Shown here piece after piece: positions 1 to 7,551 of a stretch of DNA of 64,000 nt (within the stretch, counting starts at the first letter, position 1; each line of letters opens with the position of its first letter). The notes below the pieces were generated by a model. The model worked only from the letters and a program-made list of their open reading frames with translations, was not told the DNA's origin and searched no databases. This DNA comes from Clostridium sp. chh4-2 (GTDB lineage: Bacteria > Bacillota > Clostridia > Lachnospirales > Lachnospiraceae): positions 248,001 through 312,000 of the forward strand of contig NZ_PKUU01000001.1 in NCBI RefSeq assembly GCF_002899675.1, read 5' to 3'. A program made the position numbers and the translations under genes.

Positions 1-347
1 CCGGAACTAAGAAACAGCCCCTCAATATAATTCCTCTTATAAAACTCCATGGTGAGCGCACAGACTTCATCCGGCGTAAAAGAGGTTCTCACCACGTCAT
101 TGGACTTGCGGTTGATACAGTATTTACAGTCATGGATACACTGGTTTGTAAACAATATTTTTAAAAGGGAAATGCATCTGCCGTCGGCAGAAAAACTATG
201 ACAGATACCGGCTTCCCTGGCATTGCCCATCGTTCCTTTTTTTCCGGATCTGTCGACGCCGCTGGACGTACATGCAGCGTCATACTTGGCCGCATCAGAC
301 AGAATCCTTAGCTTTTCCTGTAAATTCATCTCTTCCTGTATTAACAT
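1..347 (-). CDS. Radical SAM protein, DNA modification/repair type (partial, 3' end outside window)
   Basis: The visible N-terminal ~115 residues contain CIHDCKYC, the CxxxCxxC cluster that binds the [4Fe-4S] centre of radical SAM enzymes. The run from FTNQC through the cluster to INRKSND resembles the family annotated as putative DNA modification/repair radical SAM protein, which is usually found beside a uracil-DNA-glycosylase-like gene; that partner would lie left of the window. The start is the ATG at 347, preceded by AGAAGGTG at good spacing; a second ATG at 329 is less well placed. The gene has its own promoter flanked by two LexA-like boxes, which fits a DNA-damage role. The substrate cannot be told from this fragment. 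Confidence 0.75.
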   Translation of the reverse strand, partial: MLIQEEMNLQEKLRILSDAAKYDAACTSSGVDRSGKKGTMGNAREAGICHSFSADGRCISLLKILFTNQCIHDCKYCINRKSNDVVRTSFTPDEVCALTMEFYKRNYIEGLFLSS

Positions 348-373
348 AATCTGCACCTTCTTTAAGCTGATAA

Positions 374-385
374 GAACATATGTTC
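374..385. promoter_or_regulatory. LexA (SOS) box, promoter-proximal
   Basis: GAACATATGTTC is a perfect palindrome matching the Gram-positive GAAC-N4-GTTC SOS box. It lies just downstream of the -10 element, over the expected transcription start, where bound LexA would block initiation. Confidence 0.65.
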
Positions 386-392
386 TATCAAA

Positions 393-421
393 ATCTTATC
401 ACAAATAATGCAGATATGCAA
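393..421 (-). promoter_or_regulatory. Sigma-A promoter of the radical SAM gene
   Basis: On the minus strand, TTGCAT (416-421) and TAAGAT (393-398) are separated by exactly 17 bp, and TG precedes the -10 as in an extended -10. It lies 46 bp upstream of the ATG at 347, between the two LexA-like boxes. Confidence 0.65.
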
Positions 422-431
422 CCATTTATTC

Positions 432-443
432 GAACGTTTGTTC
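432..443. promoter_or_regulatory. LexA (SOS) box, promoter-distal
   Basis: GAACGTTTGTTC, preceded by C and followed by T, fits CGAAC-N4-GTTCK. It lies 11 bp upstream of the -35 of the radical SAM promoter. Two matches within 70 bp around one promoter are unlikely to be chance. Confidence 0.6.
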
Positions 444-446
444 TTT

Positions 447-1127
447 TTATTTTGTTTCTGCTAAAGACTGCAGGTAATCAATAATTCCGTTATCCTCATA
501 ATAATCTGCCAAACGCTCTCCGCTGCCAATAAAAATCGTATGGTCGGCATTGATTCGAAAGATCAAATCATAAGAGTGAAAATACCGCCGCGGGAAATTG
601 ATCCAGACAATATCCAGATTGCCTGAATTTCCATGATCCTTTGTTCTCACACGCTTTTCCTCTTCTTTTGGAAGGCGTTTCATATCGGCGGCCAGTTCCT
701 GCAGCCTTACCAGGCGCTCGTCACCAGCCTGCAATTCCATATGGTTTCCATCTATGGTCACCATGGCCGATACGGCCGGCGTGGTATACACTTGGCGCAC
801 CAGAAGCCATCCGTGAACATAATATCCGCAGAACAGGGCTGTGGATATTAAAAGTCCGGTTCCCACAGTTATCCACATAACTCTTTTCTTCTTTTTATTG
901 CAGTGCTCCAAAATGAGAAGCAGCAAGGTCATAACCAGTACAGTCACAATCATCGTTCCATAACCGCCCGGCTGGTTCATAACCGTCAGTTTATCAGGCA
1001 TAAACCGTTCCATAAAATGCATGATCCGGCTCCCAAAGCATCCGTTTACCACACCATAAACCAAAAGAGCGGCACAGATGAAAAATATAATCCAATCCTT
1101 TTTTGTCTTAATCCGCCAATGTTTCAT
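447..1127 (-). CDS. Membrane protein of unknown function in ECF sigma operon
   Basis: This 226-residue protein has three hydrophobic segments (about residues 14-32, 56-74 and 86-106) followed by a ~115-residue soluble C-terminal domain on the far side of the last segment. No family was recognised. It overlaps the end of the anti-sigma gene by 20 bp, so the two are probably translationally coupled. As the last gene of the sigma / anti-sigma operon it may help sense the envelope signal or be part of the response; this is inference from context. The C-terminal domain has the two-layer, aromatic-rich look of a small sensory fold, but no motif supports a specific call. Confidence 0.7.
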   Translation of the reverse strand: MKHWRIKTKKDWIIFFICAALLVYGVVNGCFGSRIMHFMERFMPDKLTVMNQPGGYGTMIVTVLVMTLLLLILEHCNKKKKRVMWITVGTGLLISTALFCGYYVHGWLLVRQVYTTPAVSAMVTIDGNHMELQAGDERLVRLQELAADMKRLPKEEEKRVRTKDHGNSGNLDIVWINFPRRYFHSYDLIFRINADHTIFIGSGERLADYYEDNGIIDYLQSLAETK

Positions 1128-2121
1128 CCAGATTCACCCTCCCGCTGCTTTCATATTCGTCCCATACGTCCTTAAAATTGTCATAGTTGAATTTCTGTAT
1201 ATAACCGGCAAAACGCTCCGTAATCCGGTAAATCCATCCCTCATCCGTAACTAAATACCGCTTATAAGGATTTACAAATGCGATCATATATCCGCTTCGC
1301 AGCTTCCCCATTCTGATCTCCAAACGGACTTCCTGTTCGCCGATTCTCTGTACATCTGTCAGCAGTTCCGGTTTTCCGTCTTCGAAAAAGGCTTCATTTA
1401 ACTGATCGAAAACCTGCTTGGAAAAACTGTCTCCGATCTCATCGGCAAAAAGCGTACCGTAATATTCCGAATTGAGAAAATACGCATTGATTTCCTCCAA
1501 ACGGTTATTTTTTTCCACGCAATAAGCATTGAGCCCGGTAAGCGCTCCTCCGTAAAGGCCGATCACAAGCATCCAGACCACCGCAAACTTCAGATATTTT
1601 CTCAAGGTAAAGATCCTGGAATCCCCGGTAAAAAATGCCAGGCTTCCATATACGGCGCCTCCTGTCAGCACAGGTGTAATCCGCTCCGCTAAAATGCTCA
1701 ATGTGCCATTTTGCGGGAAATATGCGTCCGCAATACCACCGAAACGGGTATAGAGATAAGGAACATCGTGGATCAATCCATAAAAAACCTCACTGATCTT
1801 ATATGGAACCGCCAATATGATCTTTGTAAGGAGAAAACGGTCTGTATAATACGAGATGCTGAACCATCCCATGATCAGCCCAACCAGCGTGAAAACGATA
1901 ATCCGCCTTGTTCCCTTTTCATAGTGGACGATTTGCTCTTTTAATTTATGGTCTTCCCCCTCATAAAGAGTATGGGGGATTTCCAACTCCTTTTCTTTTT
2001 CCAGATATCCTTCTACAAGCGCGCTGCACTCGGAACAGTTCTCAATGTGCTTTTCAATATCCGGATCTTCATTCTTTCCTTTCAGGTAATCCAACACCCT
2101 TTCCTTATAGCTGCATCCCAT
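1108..2121 (-). CDS. Transmembrane anti-sigma factor with zinc-finger (zf-HC2-like) N terminus
   Basis: The first ~45 residues carry Cys-3, then HIENCSECSAL, the HxxxCxxC zinc-binding motif of anti-sigma domains that hold ECF sigma factors. Three hydrophobic segments follow (near residues 75-95, 150-165 and 180-200), then a ~125-residue extracytoplasmic domain. The start ATG shares one base with the stop codon of the sigma gene (TAATG), and GGAGGTGAGATA precedes it. Known logic of such pairs is that the cytoplasmic finger sequesters the sigma factor until an envelope signal triggers release. The signal here is unknown. Confidence 0.85.
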   Translation of the reverse strand: MGCSYKERVLDYLKGKNEDPDIEKHIENCSECSALVEGYLEKEKELEIPHTLYEGEDHKLKEQIVHYEKGTRRIIVFTLVGLIMGWFSISYYTDRFLLTKIILAVPYKISEVFYGLIHDVPYLYTRFGGIADAYFPQNGTLSILAERITPVLTGGAVYGSLAFFTGDSRIFTLRKYLKFAVVWMLVIGLYGGALTGLNAYCVEKNNRLEEINAYFLNSEYYGTLFADEIGDSFSKQVFDQLNEAFFEDGKPELLTDVQRIGEQEVRLEIRMGKLRSGYMIAFVNPYKRYLVTDEGWIYRITERFAGYIQKFNYDNFKDVWDEYESSGRVNLDETLAD

Positions 2122-2642
2122 TATCTCACCTCCGATTTTCCGGCAGCAGTATGATTTGTTCCATATACCTTCCTGTACCGCCCTCTTGCCCGATAGATCC
2201 TGACCTTAATGACCGCCTCAGAAAGGCCCATAATGCCGGCTATTTCCGCGTAGGAAAGCCTTTCATAATCTCTCAGCAGCAAAATGGTGCGGTCATCTGC
2301 ATTCAGAGCAAAAAATGCCGCTGCAATTTCCTCTCTGTTTTCCTGTTCAATGATCTTTTCTTCAGGCATATTTTCAAAGGGAAGCATCTGTTCCGGGCAC
2401 TCTTCACAAAGCAGTTCCGGCCGTTTTTTTCTTGCAAACGACAGAAACGTATTCCTGGCAATGGTAAGGCACCACGTTTTTTCACTGCATTCTTCCTTAA
2501 ATTTCTTCATTCCCAAATATACCTTCAAAAAAGTTTCCTGGGACAAATCTTCCGCCGTCTGATGGTTTTTGGTCATATAATACAGGTATCCGTATACCGA
2601 ATTCTTCTGCTCCTGGTAGATCCGTTCGAACTGAAGCTTCAT
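2121..2642 (-). CDS. ECF-family RNA polymerase sigma factor
   Basis: The 173-residue protein has the two-domain ECF layout. Region 2 includes YGYLYYMTKNHQTAEDLSQE (residues about 18-37), and region 4 carries a helix-turn-helix around YERLSYAEIAGIMGLSEAVI. No region 1 or 3 is present. The ATG at 2642 follows AGGAGGAGCGTG; an in-frame GTG one codon earlier is less likely. The gene heads an operon with a membrane anti-sigma factor and a membrane protein. An ECF-type promoter lies upstream, so the factor probably controls its own operon. Confidence 0.9.
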   Translation of the reverse strand: MKLQFERIYQEQKNSVYGYLYYMTKNHQTAEDLSQETFLKVYLGMKKFKEECSEKTWCLTIARNTFLSFARKKRPELLCEECPEQMLPFENMPEEKIIEQENREEIAAAFFALNADDRTILLLRDYERLSYAEIAGIMGLSEAVIKVRIYRARGRYRKVYGTNHTAAGKSEVR

Positions 2643-2686
2643 CACGCTCCTCCTTTGTCCTGCCGTTAAGCGGCCGTTCAGTTATA

Positions 2687-2714
2687 TAGACGCAGCAAAC
2701 GTTTAAAAGTTACA
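2687..2714 (-). promoter_or_regulatory. ECF-type promoter (autoregulatory)
   Basis: On the minus strand TGTAAC (2709-2714) and CGTCTA (2687-2692) are spaced 16 bp apart. This is the -35 AAC / -10 CGTC pattern of ECF sigma promoters, and no good sigma-A promoter overlaps it. It sits 45 bp upstream of the sigma gene start. Confidence 0.6.
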
Positions 2715-2730
2715 GCTGATTTTATTCCGT

Positions 2731-2776
2731 AATACAAAAAATGCAGGAGAGAATGAATCCAGCCATTCTCTCCTGC
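2731..2776 (-). terminator. Rho-independent terminator after galE
   Basis: A perfect 13-bp stem (2743-2755 with 2764-2776) has an 8-nt loop. On the minus strand it is followed by ATTTTTTGTATT. It lies 12 bp past the galE stop codon. Confidence 0.85.
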
Positions 2777-2787
2777 ACAACTGCCTT

Positions 2788-3807
2788 TTATTCTTCATAT
2801 CCGTTAGGATTATTCTTCTGCCATCTCCAGGAATCCTGACACATCTCCTTAATTCCCCGTTTTGCAGCCCATCCAAGCTCTTCTTTTGCTTTCGACGGAT
2901 CAGCATAACATGCAGGAATATCTCCCGGACGTCTCTCTTTGAACACATAATTAATCTTTAAACCATTGGCCTCTTCAAATGCGTTAATCACATCCAGAAC
3001 GCTGTAACCCACACCAGTTCCCAGGTTATAGATCCATACGCCGCCGGAGTTCTTCTCCAGCTTTCTGACAGCCTTTACATGGCCGTCCGCCAAGTCTACC
3101 ACATGGATATAGTCTCTGACGCATGTTCCGTCAGGAGTATCATAATCGTTGCCGAATACGCCAAGACAAACCAGTTTTCCAACCGCTACCTGAGTGATGT
3201 ACGGAAGCAGGTTATTGGGAATTCCCTTTGGATTTTCTCCAATTCTTCCTGATTCATGAGCACCGATCGGATTAAAGTAGCGTAAAAGCATGACCTTCCA
3301 TTCCGGATCAGCCGTATGTAAATCGGTCAGGATCTGCTCCAGCATTCCCTTTGTTCTGCCATAAGGATTGGTGATCTGTCCCATCGGGCATTCCTCTGTG
3401 ATCGGAACAAAAGCAGGATCTCCATAAACGGTTGCGGAGGAGCTGAACACGATGTTCTTAACGTTATGTTTTCTCATAACATCGCAGAGAATCAAAGTTC
3501 CCGTAATATTGTTATGATAGTATTCCAACGGTTTATAAACAGACTCGCCGACCGCCTTTAACCCTGCAAAATGGATTACAGCTTCAATCTCTTCGTTCTC
3601 AAATACCTGTTCCAGTCTTTTCTCATCCAGCAGATCTACTTCATAAAATACAAGTGATTTCCCTGTTATCTCCTGTACGCGGTCCAATGATTCTTTACAT
3701 GAATTGCACAGATTATCCACGACCACAACCTCATATCCTGCATTAAGCAGCTCGATACATGTGTGGCTGCCGATATAACCAGCGCCGCCAGTAACTAAAA
3801 TTGCCAT
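2788..3807 (-). CDS. galE: UDP-glucose 4-epimerase
   Basis: The 339-residue protein interconverts UDP-glucose and UDP-galactose (Leloir pathway, and cell-surface sugar precursors). [10 protein letters not shown] at the N terminus is the GxxGxxG NAD-binding motif. FSSSATVYG and the catalytic YGRTK (YxxxK) follow, then the substrate-binding RYFNPIGAH segment and the C-terminal [16 protein letters not shown] typical of GalE. Length matches the family. The start is preceded by AAAGGAGGATTTTGTT. It follows the PTS operon but is separated by a hairpin that also contains a promoter, so it can be expressed alone. Confidence 0.95.
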   Translation of the reverse strand: MAILVTGGAGYIGSHTCIELLNAGYEVVVVDNLCNSCKESLDRVQEITGKSLVFYEVDLLDEKRLEQVFENEEIEAVIHFAGLKAVGESVYKPLEYYHNNITGTLILCDVMRKHNVKNIVFSSSATVYGDPAFVPITEECPMGQITNPYGRTKGMLEQILTDLHTADPEWKVMLLRYFNPIGAHESGRIGENPKGIPNNLLPYITQVAVGKLVCLGVFGNDYDTPDGTCVRDYIHVVDLADGHVKAVRKLEKNSGGVWIYNLGTGVGYSVLDVINAFEEANGLKINYVFKERRPGDIPACYADPSKAKEELGWAAKRGIKEMCQDSWRWQKNNPNGYEE

Positions 3808-3829
3808 AACAAAATCCTCCTTTATGCGA

Positions 3830-3871
3830 AATAAAACCTTTCCAGTTCATTATAATTGGAAAGGTTTTATT
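3830..3871 (-). terminator. Hairpin terminator between the PTS operon and galE
   Basis: A 14-15-bp stem (3830-3844 with 3856-3871) built on AAAACCTTTCC / GGAAAGGTTTT, followed by TTTTATTT on the minus strand, ends transcription of the EIICB gene. The U-rich tract is short, so some read-through into galE is possible. Confidence 0.7.
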
Positions 3872-3877
3872 ATTCAA
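3849..3877 (-). promoter_or_regulatory. Probable galE promoter lying inside the terminator hairpin
   Basis: TTGAAT (3872-3877) and TATAAT (3849-3854) are 17 bp apart on the minus strand. The spacer is one arm of the upstream terminator hairpin and the -10 falls in its loop and beginning second arm. Confidence 0.55.
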
Positions 3878-3916
3878 TGTAAAATTCTTAGAATTTGTGT
3901 ACAAATTCTTTTAATA

Positions 3917-5371
3917 TTACCTGCACAGTTTTCTGAATTCATCGGCCACGAACTGAACCTGAGGCCCGATAATTACCTGAATACTGGTTTTTCCAGGACG
4001 GATTACACCTGCTACTCCGGCAGATTTGATTATTTTTTCATTTACTAACGTATTATCCTTGATTTCCAGTCTCAGTCTTGTGATACAGTTATCGATGCTG
4101 GTAATATTCTCACTTCCGCCCAGACCTTCCAGAATAATGGAAGCCACTGTGGTGAAGTCATTATTTTCCAAAGTTACTTTGCTTTCATCCTCTTCATCGT
4201 CATCTTCACGTCCGGGAGTCTTAAAATTAAATTTAACAATTGCAAAACGGAAGATCACATAATAAATCGCGCCCACAACTAAGCCGATAGGAAGCAGAAG
4301 CAAAGGATTCTCTGCCATAGGAGCTTTCATGCTGAGCACCCAGTCTACAAGTCCTGCGCTGAACCAGAAACCGGAACGCACCGGAAGATAAGCGCATACA
4401 GCCAGAGAAAGTCCGGTTAAAATTGCATGGATCAGGTATAATCCCGGAGCCAGGAACATGAATGCGAACTCCAGAGGTTCTGTTACGCCTGTAAAGAAGG
4501 AACACAATGCCGCTGCCATTAAAAGGCCTGCTGCAACTTTCTTTTTATTAGATTTTGCAGTATGCATCATTGCCAGTGTTGCTGCCGGAAGACCGAACAT
4601 CATTACCGGGAAGAAACCTGTCATATACATACCTGTCTGTCCGTAAACAGCTCCGTCAACCGTTCCCCAGAATTTAAATAAATCATTGATATCGGCAACA
4701 TCAAACCAGAATACAGAGTTCATCGCATGATGAAGTCCTGTCGGTATTAAAATACGGTTGCAGAATCCATAAATACCTGCGCCGATCGGGCCTAATCCGA
4801 TTACAGATTCGCCGAACTTAACGAGGCCGCCGTAAACAAACGGCCATACAAAGAATAAAACTAAAGCTACTACAAGAGAGCACAATGCCGTAATAATGGC
4901 TACACACCGTTTACCGCTGAAAAATGCCAGCGCATCCGGCAGTTTCGTGTTCTTAAACCGGTTATATACGGAAGAACCGATAAGTCCGCACAGGATACCA
5001 ATCGCCTGGTTCTCCATCTTACTGAATGCAGGAGCCACTTCTTCTATCGGAATTCCCTGCAGAACAGACAATATATCCGGTGAAAGGATCTTTTGAATCA
5101 TCAGCCATGATACAAGAGCAGCCAGAGCCACCGTACCGTCATTGTCATCCGACATGCCGATAGCGACACCAAGAGCAAATAAGAGTCCCATATTGCCGAT
5201 CAATGCATCGCCTGCCTTTACCAGGAAAAATGCTAGCGGCATAGGATTTCCCTGTCCTGACATAACCGATGGGCTGATCCAATATCCAATACCCATTAAA
5301 ATACCTGCTGCAGGCAGAACAGCCACCGGCAGCATTAATGATTTCCCCAGTTTCTGAAGATACTTCATCAT
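3917..5371 (-). CDS. PTS transporter subunit EIICB, glucose/N-acetylglucosamine family
   Basis: The 484-residue protein imports and phosphorylates a hexose or amino-sugar. Residues 1 to ~385 form the multi-span EIIC domain with the substrate-site segments GLHHAMNS and FFTGVTEPLEF. An acidic linker (EDDDEEDES) leads to a C-terminal EIIB domain with the phosphocysteine motif DNCITRLRL. Segments such as MFGLPAATLAMMHTA and FKTPGRED are closest to GlcNAc/glucose EIIC proteins. No EIIA domain is fused; EIIA and HPr are encoded just upstream in the same operon. The start ATG at 5371 uses AAAGGGG inside the end of the HPr gene. The exact sugar is not determined. Confidence 0.88.
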   Translation of the reverse strand: MMKYLQKLGKSLMLPVAVLPAAGILMGIGYWISPSVMSGQGNPMPLAFFLVKAGDALIGNMGLLFALGVAIGMSDDNDGTVALAALVSWLMIQKILSPDILSVLQGIPIEEVAPAFSKMENQAIGILCGLIGSSVYNRFKNTKLPDALAFFSGKRCVAIITALCSLVVALVLFFVWPFVYGGLVKFGESVIGLGPIGAGIYGFCNRILIPTGLHHAMNSVFWFDVADINDLFKFWGTVDGAVYGQTGMYMTGFFPVMMFGLPAATLAMMHTAKSNKKKVAAGLLMAAALCSFFTGVTEPLEFAFMFLAPGLYLIHAILTGLSLAVCAYLPVRSGFWFSAGLVDWVLSMKAPMAENPLLLLPIGLVVGAIYYVIFRFAIVKFNFKTPGREDDDEEDESKVTLENNDFTTVASIILEGLGGSENITSIDNCITRLRLEIKDNTLVNEKIIKSAGVAGVIRPGKTSIQVIIGPQVQFVADEFRKLCR

Positions 5372-5377
5372 AATTAA

Positions 5378-5638
5378 TTAACCCCTTTCTTTTTCAAACG
5401 CCTCTTTTAATGCTTCAATTGCCTCCGCTTCATCCGGACCCTCCGCCCGGATCAGAACGTCATCCCCAAACTCTGCGCCCAGGCCCAAAATCTCAATTAT
5501 GTTCTTTAAATCAGCGGAATGTTTATTAGAATCCCCTCGTAATTCTGATTGAAACTTTCTTGCCGTCATCGTAAGTGCCGACGCCGGTCTTGCGTGAAGC
5601 CCACACGGATCTGTTATCTGAAACCGCCACTCCCTCAT
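5378..5638 (-). CDS. HPr-like PTS phosphocarrier lacking the Ser-46 site
   Basis: This 86-residue protein carries phosphate from enzyme I to EIIA. The active histidine is in CGLHARPAS (residue ~16). Where Gram-positive HPr has the regulatory serine (LKSIMG), this protein has LKNIIEILGLG, an asparagine, so HPr kinase could not modify it there. It sits 9 bp after the EIIA gene and 6 bp before EIICB, so it is probably a carrier dedicated to this transporter, with a standard HPr elsewhere. No enzyme I gene is in the window. Confidence 0.85.
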   Translation of the reverse strand: MREWRFQITDPCGLHARPASALTMTARKFQSELRGDSNKHSADLKNIIEILGLGAEFGDDVLIRAEGPDEAEAIEALKEAFEKERG

Positions 5639-5647
5639 AGCAGCCTC

Positions 5648-6136
5648 CTACAGATCTATGATCTTATCCAGTTCCTTCACCTGCATACCGATATGGCATA
5701 CCATATCAGGAAATTGCGGTGTATTACAGATAATAACCGGTGTTATCACATCATAGCCTTCCTCCTTTATTTTCTGAATATCAAATTCTACCAACAGGTC
5801 TCCGGCCTTTACATGGTCTCCCGCTTTCACATGGCTGGTATAGTATTTTCCCTGAAGATTTACGGTATCAAGCCCGATATGGATGATGATTTCCGCACCG
5901 TTTTCCGTCTTAATGCTGACCGCATGTTTTGTTTCAAACATCACGACAACTTCTCCGTCCGCAGGTGACACAACCCTGCCTTTAGAAGGAATGATCGCCA
6001 CCCCTTTACCCAGGATCTCATCGCTGAACACAGGATCCTTTACCTCTTTCATCGACACTGCCATGCCCTCCACCGGAGCCAGCACTACTTTTTTGTTTGA
6101 ATTTCCCCCAAGCATTTTTTTTAATGATCCAAACAT
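5648..6136 (-). CDS. PTS EIIA component, glucose (Crr-like) family
   Basis: The 162-residue protein accepts phosphate from HPr on the histidine of IIIHIGLDTV and passes it to the EIIB cysteine. LAPVEGMAV near the N terminus and GVAIIPSKGRVVSPADG in the middle are typical of the glucose-type EIIA beta-sandwich. It is a free-standing protein, 18 bp downstream of the antiterminator gene, with AAAGGAAGGGTGAAAG before its ATG. It completes the transporter together with the adjacent HPr and EIICB. Confidence 0.92.
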   Translation of the reverse strand: MFGSLKKMLGGNSNKKVVLAPVEGMAVSMKEVKDPVFSDEILGKGVAIIPSKGRVVSPADGEVVVMFETKHAVSIKTENGAEIIIHIGLDTVNLQGKYYTSHVKAGDHVKAGDLLVEFDIQKIKEEGYDVITPVIICNTPQFPDMVCHIGMQVKELDKIIDL

Positions 6137-6154
6137 CTTTCACCCTTCCTTTCT

Positions 6155-6979
6155 TTAACCTCTCACCCGTTTGATATGAATGGCGAGATAAGCCGCCTCT
6201 TCGTCCGTCACATCGTGGTGATAAGTATTGTTTATATACTCCCGGATTTCCTCGCTCAAAGCAAATTCTTCCGGATACATCGTGGAAATCATGGTAATGA
6301 ATTCTGGATTTGTCTGTTCCAACAATTCATTACTGTAAATTCTCTGCGACAAAAAGCGCAGATGGGTGATGAACCTCTCATAATTCAAAGACTGTTCATC
6401 ATAGCTCATATGAAACCGCTGTTTCACCAGTTCCAGAACATACTGAATTAAATTGGTAATATCAATTGTATCCTTCATCTTAGTATTGTATTCTGCATTT
6501 ACAATATGAAGGGCTACTGAAGCCGCCTCATCCACCGGCAGATCCACATGAAGCTTCCGTTTAATCAATGCCACCGCATATTCTCCAATCAGATATTCTT
6601 CCCGGTAAAAACTTCTGACCTCTCTCAAAAGCGGATTGGCAAACATCATGTTTTTATGAAACCGTTCAATGGAAAAATTAATATGATCAGTCAAAGTGAT
6701 ATAAATATTTTGGTTCAGCTTTTTATTTAAAACCTCTTTGGCATAATTAATAATCTCTGTGGAAACCTGAATATGCTCCAAAGGAAGATTGGACAGCAAT
6801 GTTTTAAATTGGTCTACCTCGGTCTGGCTGTCTAAGCGGAAGATCTTTTCAATCCGGGGTTCCGGAATTTCTGATCCGGGTTTGGCTCTGAATCCCAGCC
6901 CTCTTCCCATCACCACGATCTCCTTCCCATCTTCCAAAACGCTTACTATATTATTATTGATCACTTTATCTACTTTCAT
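6155..6979 (-). CDS. BglG/LicT-family transcriptional antiterminator
   Basis: The N-terminal ~55 residues (MKVDKVINNN, VMGRGLGF) form the co-antiterminator RNA-binding domain. Two PTS-regulation domains follow, with phosphorylatable histidines in LTDHINFSIE and in AVALHIVNAE (PRD1) and matching sites in PRD2 (HLRFLSQRI, AIHIKRVRG). The start is the ATG at 6979 behind GGGGGTG; in-frame GTG codons upstream are less likely. It heads the PTS operon and its own leader contains a LicT-type RNA target and terminator, so it should autoregulate the operon: sugar present leads to dephosphorylation by EIIB, RNA binding and read-through. Confidence 0.92.
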   Translation of the reverse strand: MKVDKVINNNIVSVLEDGKEIVVMGRGLGFRAKPGSEIPEPRIEKIFRLDSQTEVDQFKTLLSNLPLEHIQVSTEIINYAKEVLNKKLNQNIYITLTDHINFSIERFHKNMMFANPLLREVRSFYREEYLIGEYAVALIKRKLHVDLPVDEAASVALHIVNAEYNTKMKDTIDITNLIQYVLELVKQRFHMSYDEQSLNYERFITHLRFLSQRIYSNELLEQTNPEFITMISTMYPEEFALSEEIREYINNTYHHDVTDEEAAYLAIHIKRVRG

Positions 6980-7019
6980 GTTCACCCCCACATCGCTGCT
7001 GCCATTTGGTTCAGGGCAT

Positions 7020-7079
7020 AAAAAAAACCAACCCTGATATTAAGCCATATGTACTATGTCTTTTATCAAAATTGGTTTT
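7020..7079 (-). terminator. Conditional leader terminator of the PTS operon
   Basis: Minus-strand arms at 7065-7079 and 7024-7038 pair over 15 bp, including three G-U pairs, and run into a U tract ending at 7020. The upstream arm shares six bases (7074-7079) with the RAT sequence, so RAT folding and the terminator exclude each other. Confidence 0.85.
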
Positions 7080-7101
7080 GCCTGCTTACCAGTAACAATC
7101 C
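7074..7101 (-). promoter_or_regulatory. RAT (ribonucleic antiterminator) site for the LicT-type protein
   Basis: The minus strand reads GGATTGTTACTG, a short linker, then GCAGGCAAAACC. This matches the conserved RAT of bgl-type operons almost base for base. Bound antiterminator would stabilise this hairpin and prevent the overlapping terminator. Confidence 0.88.
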
Positions 7102-7128
7102 ATATCTATTATGTTTTCAACTGTCGTC

Positions 7129-7157
7129 AGTATATCAGCTTTCTATTACAATGTCAA
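7129..7157 (-). promoter_or_regulatory. Strong sigma-A promoter of the PTS operon
   Basis: TTGACA (7152-7157) and TATACT (7129-7134) are 17 bp apart on the minus strand, about 30 bp upstream of the RAT. The near-consensus boxes suggest constitutive initiation with control at the leader terminator. Confidence 0.8.
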
Positions 7158-7240
7158 CAGATTTTTATATGTTTTTTATATATTTATAACTTATTTTTTC
7201 ATAATCCCCGTCAAAACAGACGATAGAAGGTTCCGGCATC

Positions 7241-7510
7241 TTAGTTTCCACTGGAAAGTATTTGTGAAATCAGATACTTTCTGGCATCCCTTTGCGTCTC
7301 AAACTCCCGTCTCTCTCCCAGGATATAGGATATCGCATCGTTCCAGTCTTTAATTGAATATAAAGACGGTTCCATACGGTTCAACAGTGGTATTAAAGAA
7401 AGACGGTTCGCCGGAAGGCGAAGATCCGATAAATAATCGCTGTGAAGTTCTTTAGCCAGTTCGTCCAGTAATTTGCCTTGATGTAATACTTCTCTGTCAT
7501 CTGTAGTCAT
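7241..7510 (-). CDS. Small protein of unknown function next to an invertible segment
   Basis: The ORF encodes 89 residues rich in charged and leucine residues, with no membrane segment and no recognised motif. The second half (SIKDWNDAISYILGE, then ARKYLISQIL) looks helical. ATG at 7510 follows GAGAGGTGG at normal spacing; the in-frame GTG at 7519 overlaps that ribosome-binding site. It begins 22 bp from the left inverted repeat of a candidate promoter switch and is the first gene that promoter could drive if inverted. No other promoter is evident directly upstream in the present orientation. Confidence 0.6.
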   Translation of the reverse strand: MTTDDREVLHQGKLLDELAKELHSDYLSDLRLPANRLSLIPLLNRMEPSLYSIKDWNDAISYILGERREFETQRDARKYLISQILSSGN

Positions 7511-7532
7511 CGGTACCACCTCTCAAACTCAT

Positions 7533-7551
7533 CACATAATAAGCATTATGT
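7533..7551 (+). repeat. Left 19-bp inverted repeat (candidate recombination site)
   Basis: CACATAATAAGCATTATGT is the exact reverse complement of 7763-7781. Each copy is itself two inverted 7-bp arms (ACATAAT / ATTATGT) around an asymmetric 4-bp core, AAGC here, which is the plan of a tyrosine-recombinase crossover site. Confidence 0.7.

Noticed and set aside
1908..2669. 253-codon plus-strand ORF opposite the sigma and anti-sigma genes
   Set aside because: It is antisense to two well-supported genes, rich in Cys, Phe and Pro as expected of a shadow frame, and has no start signal.
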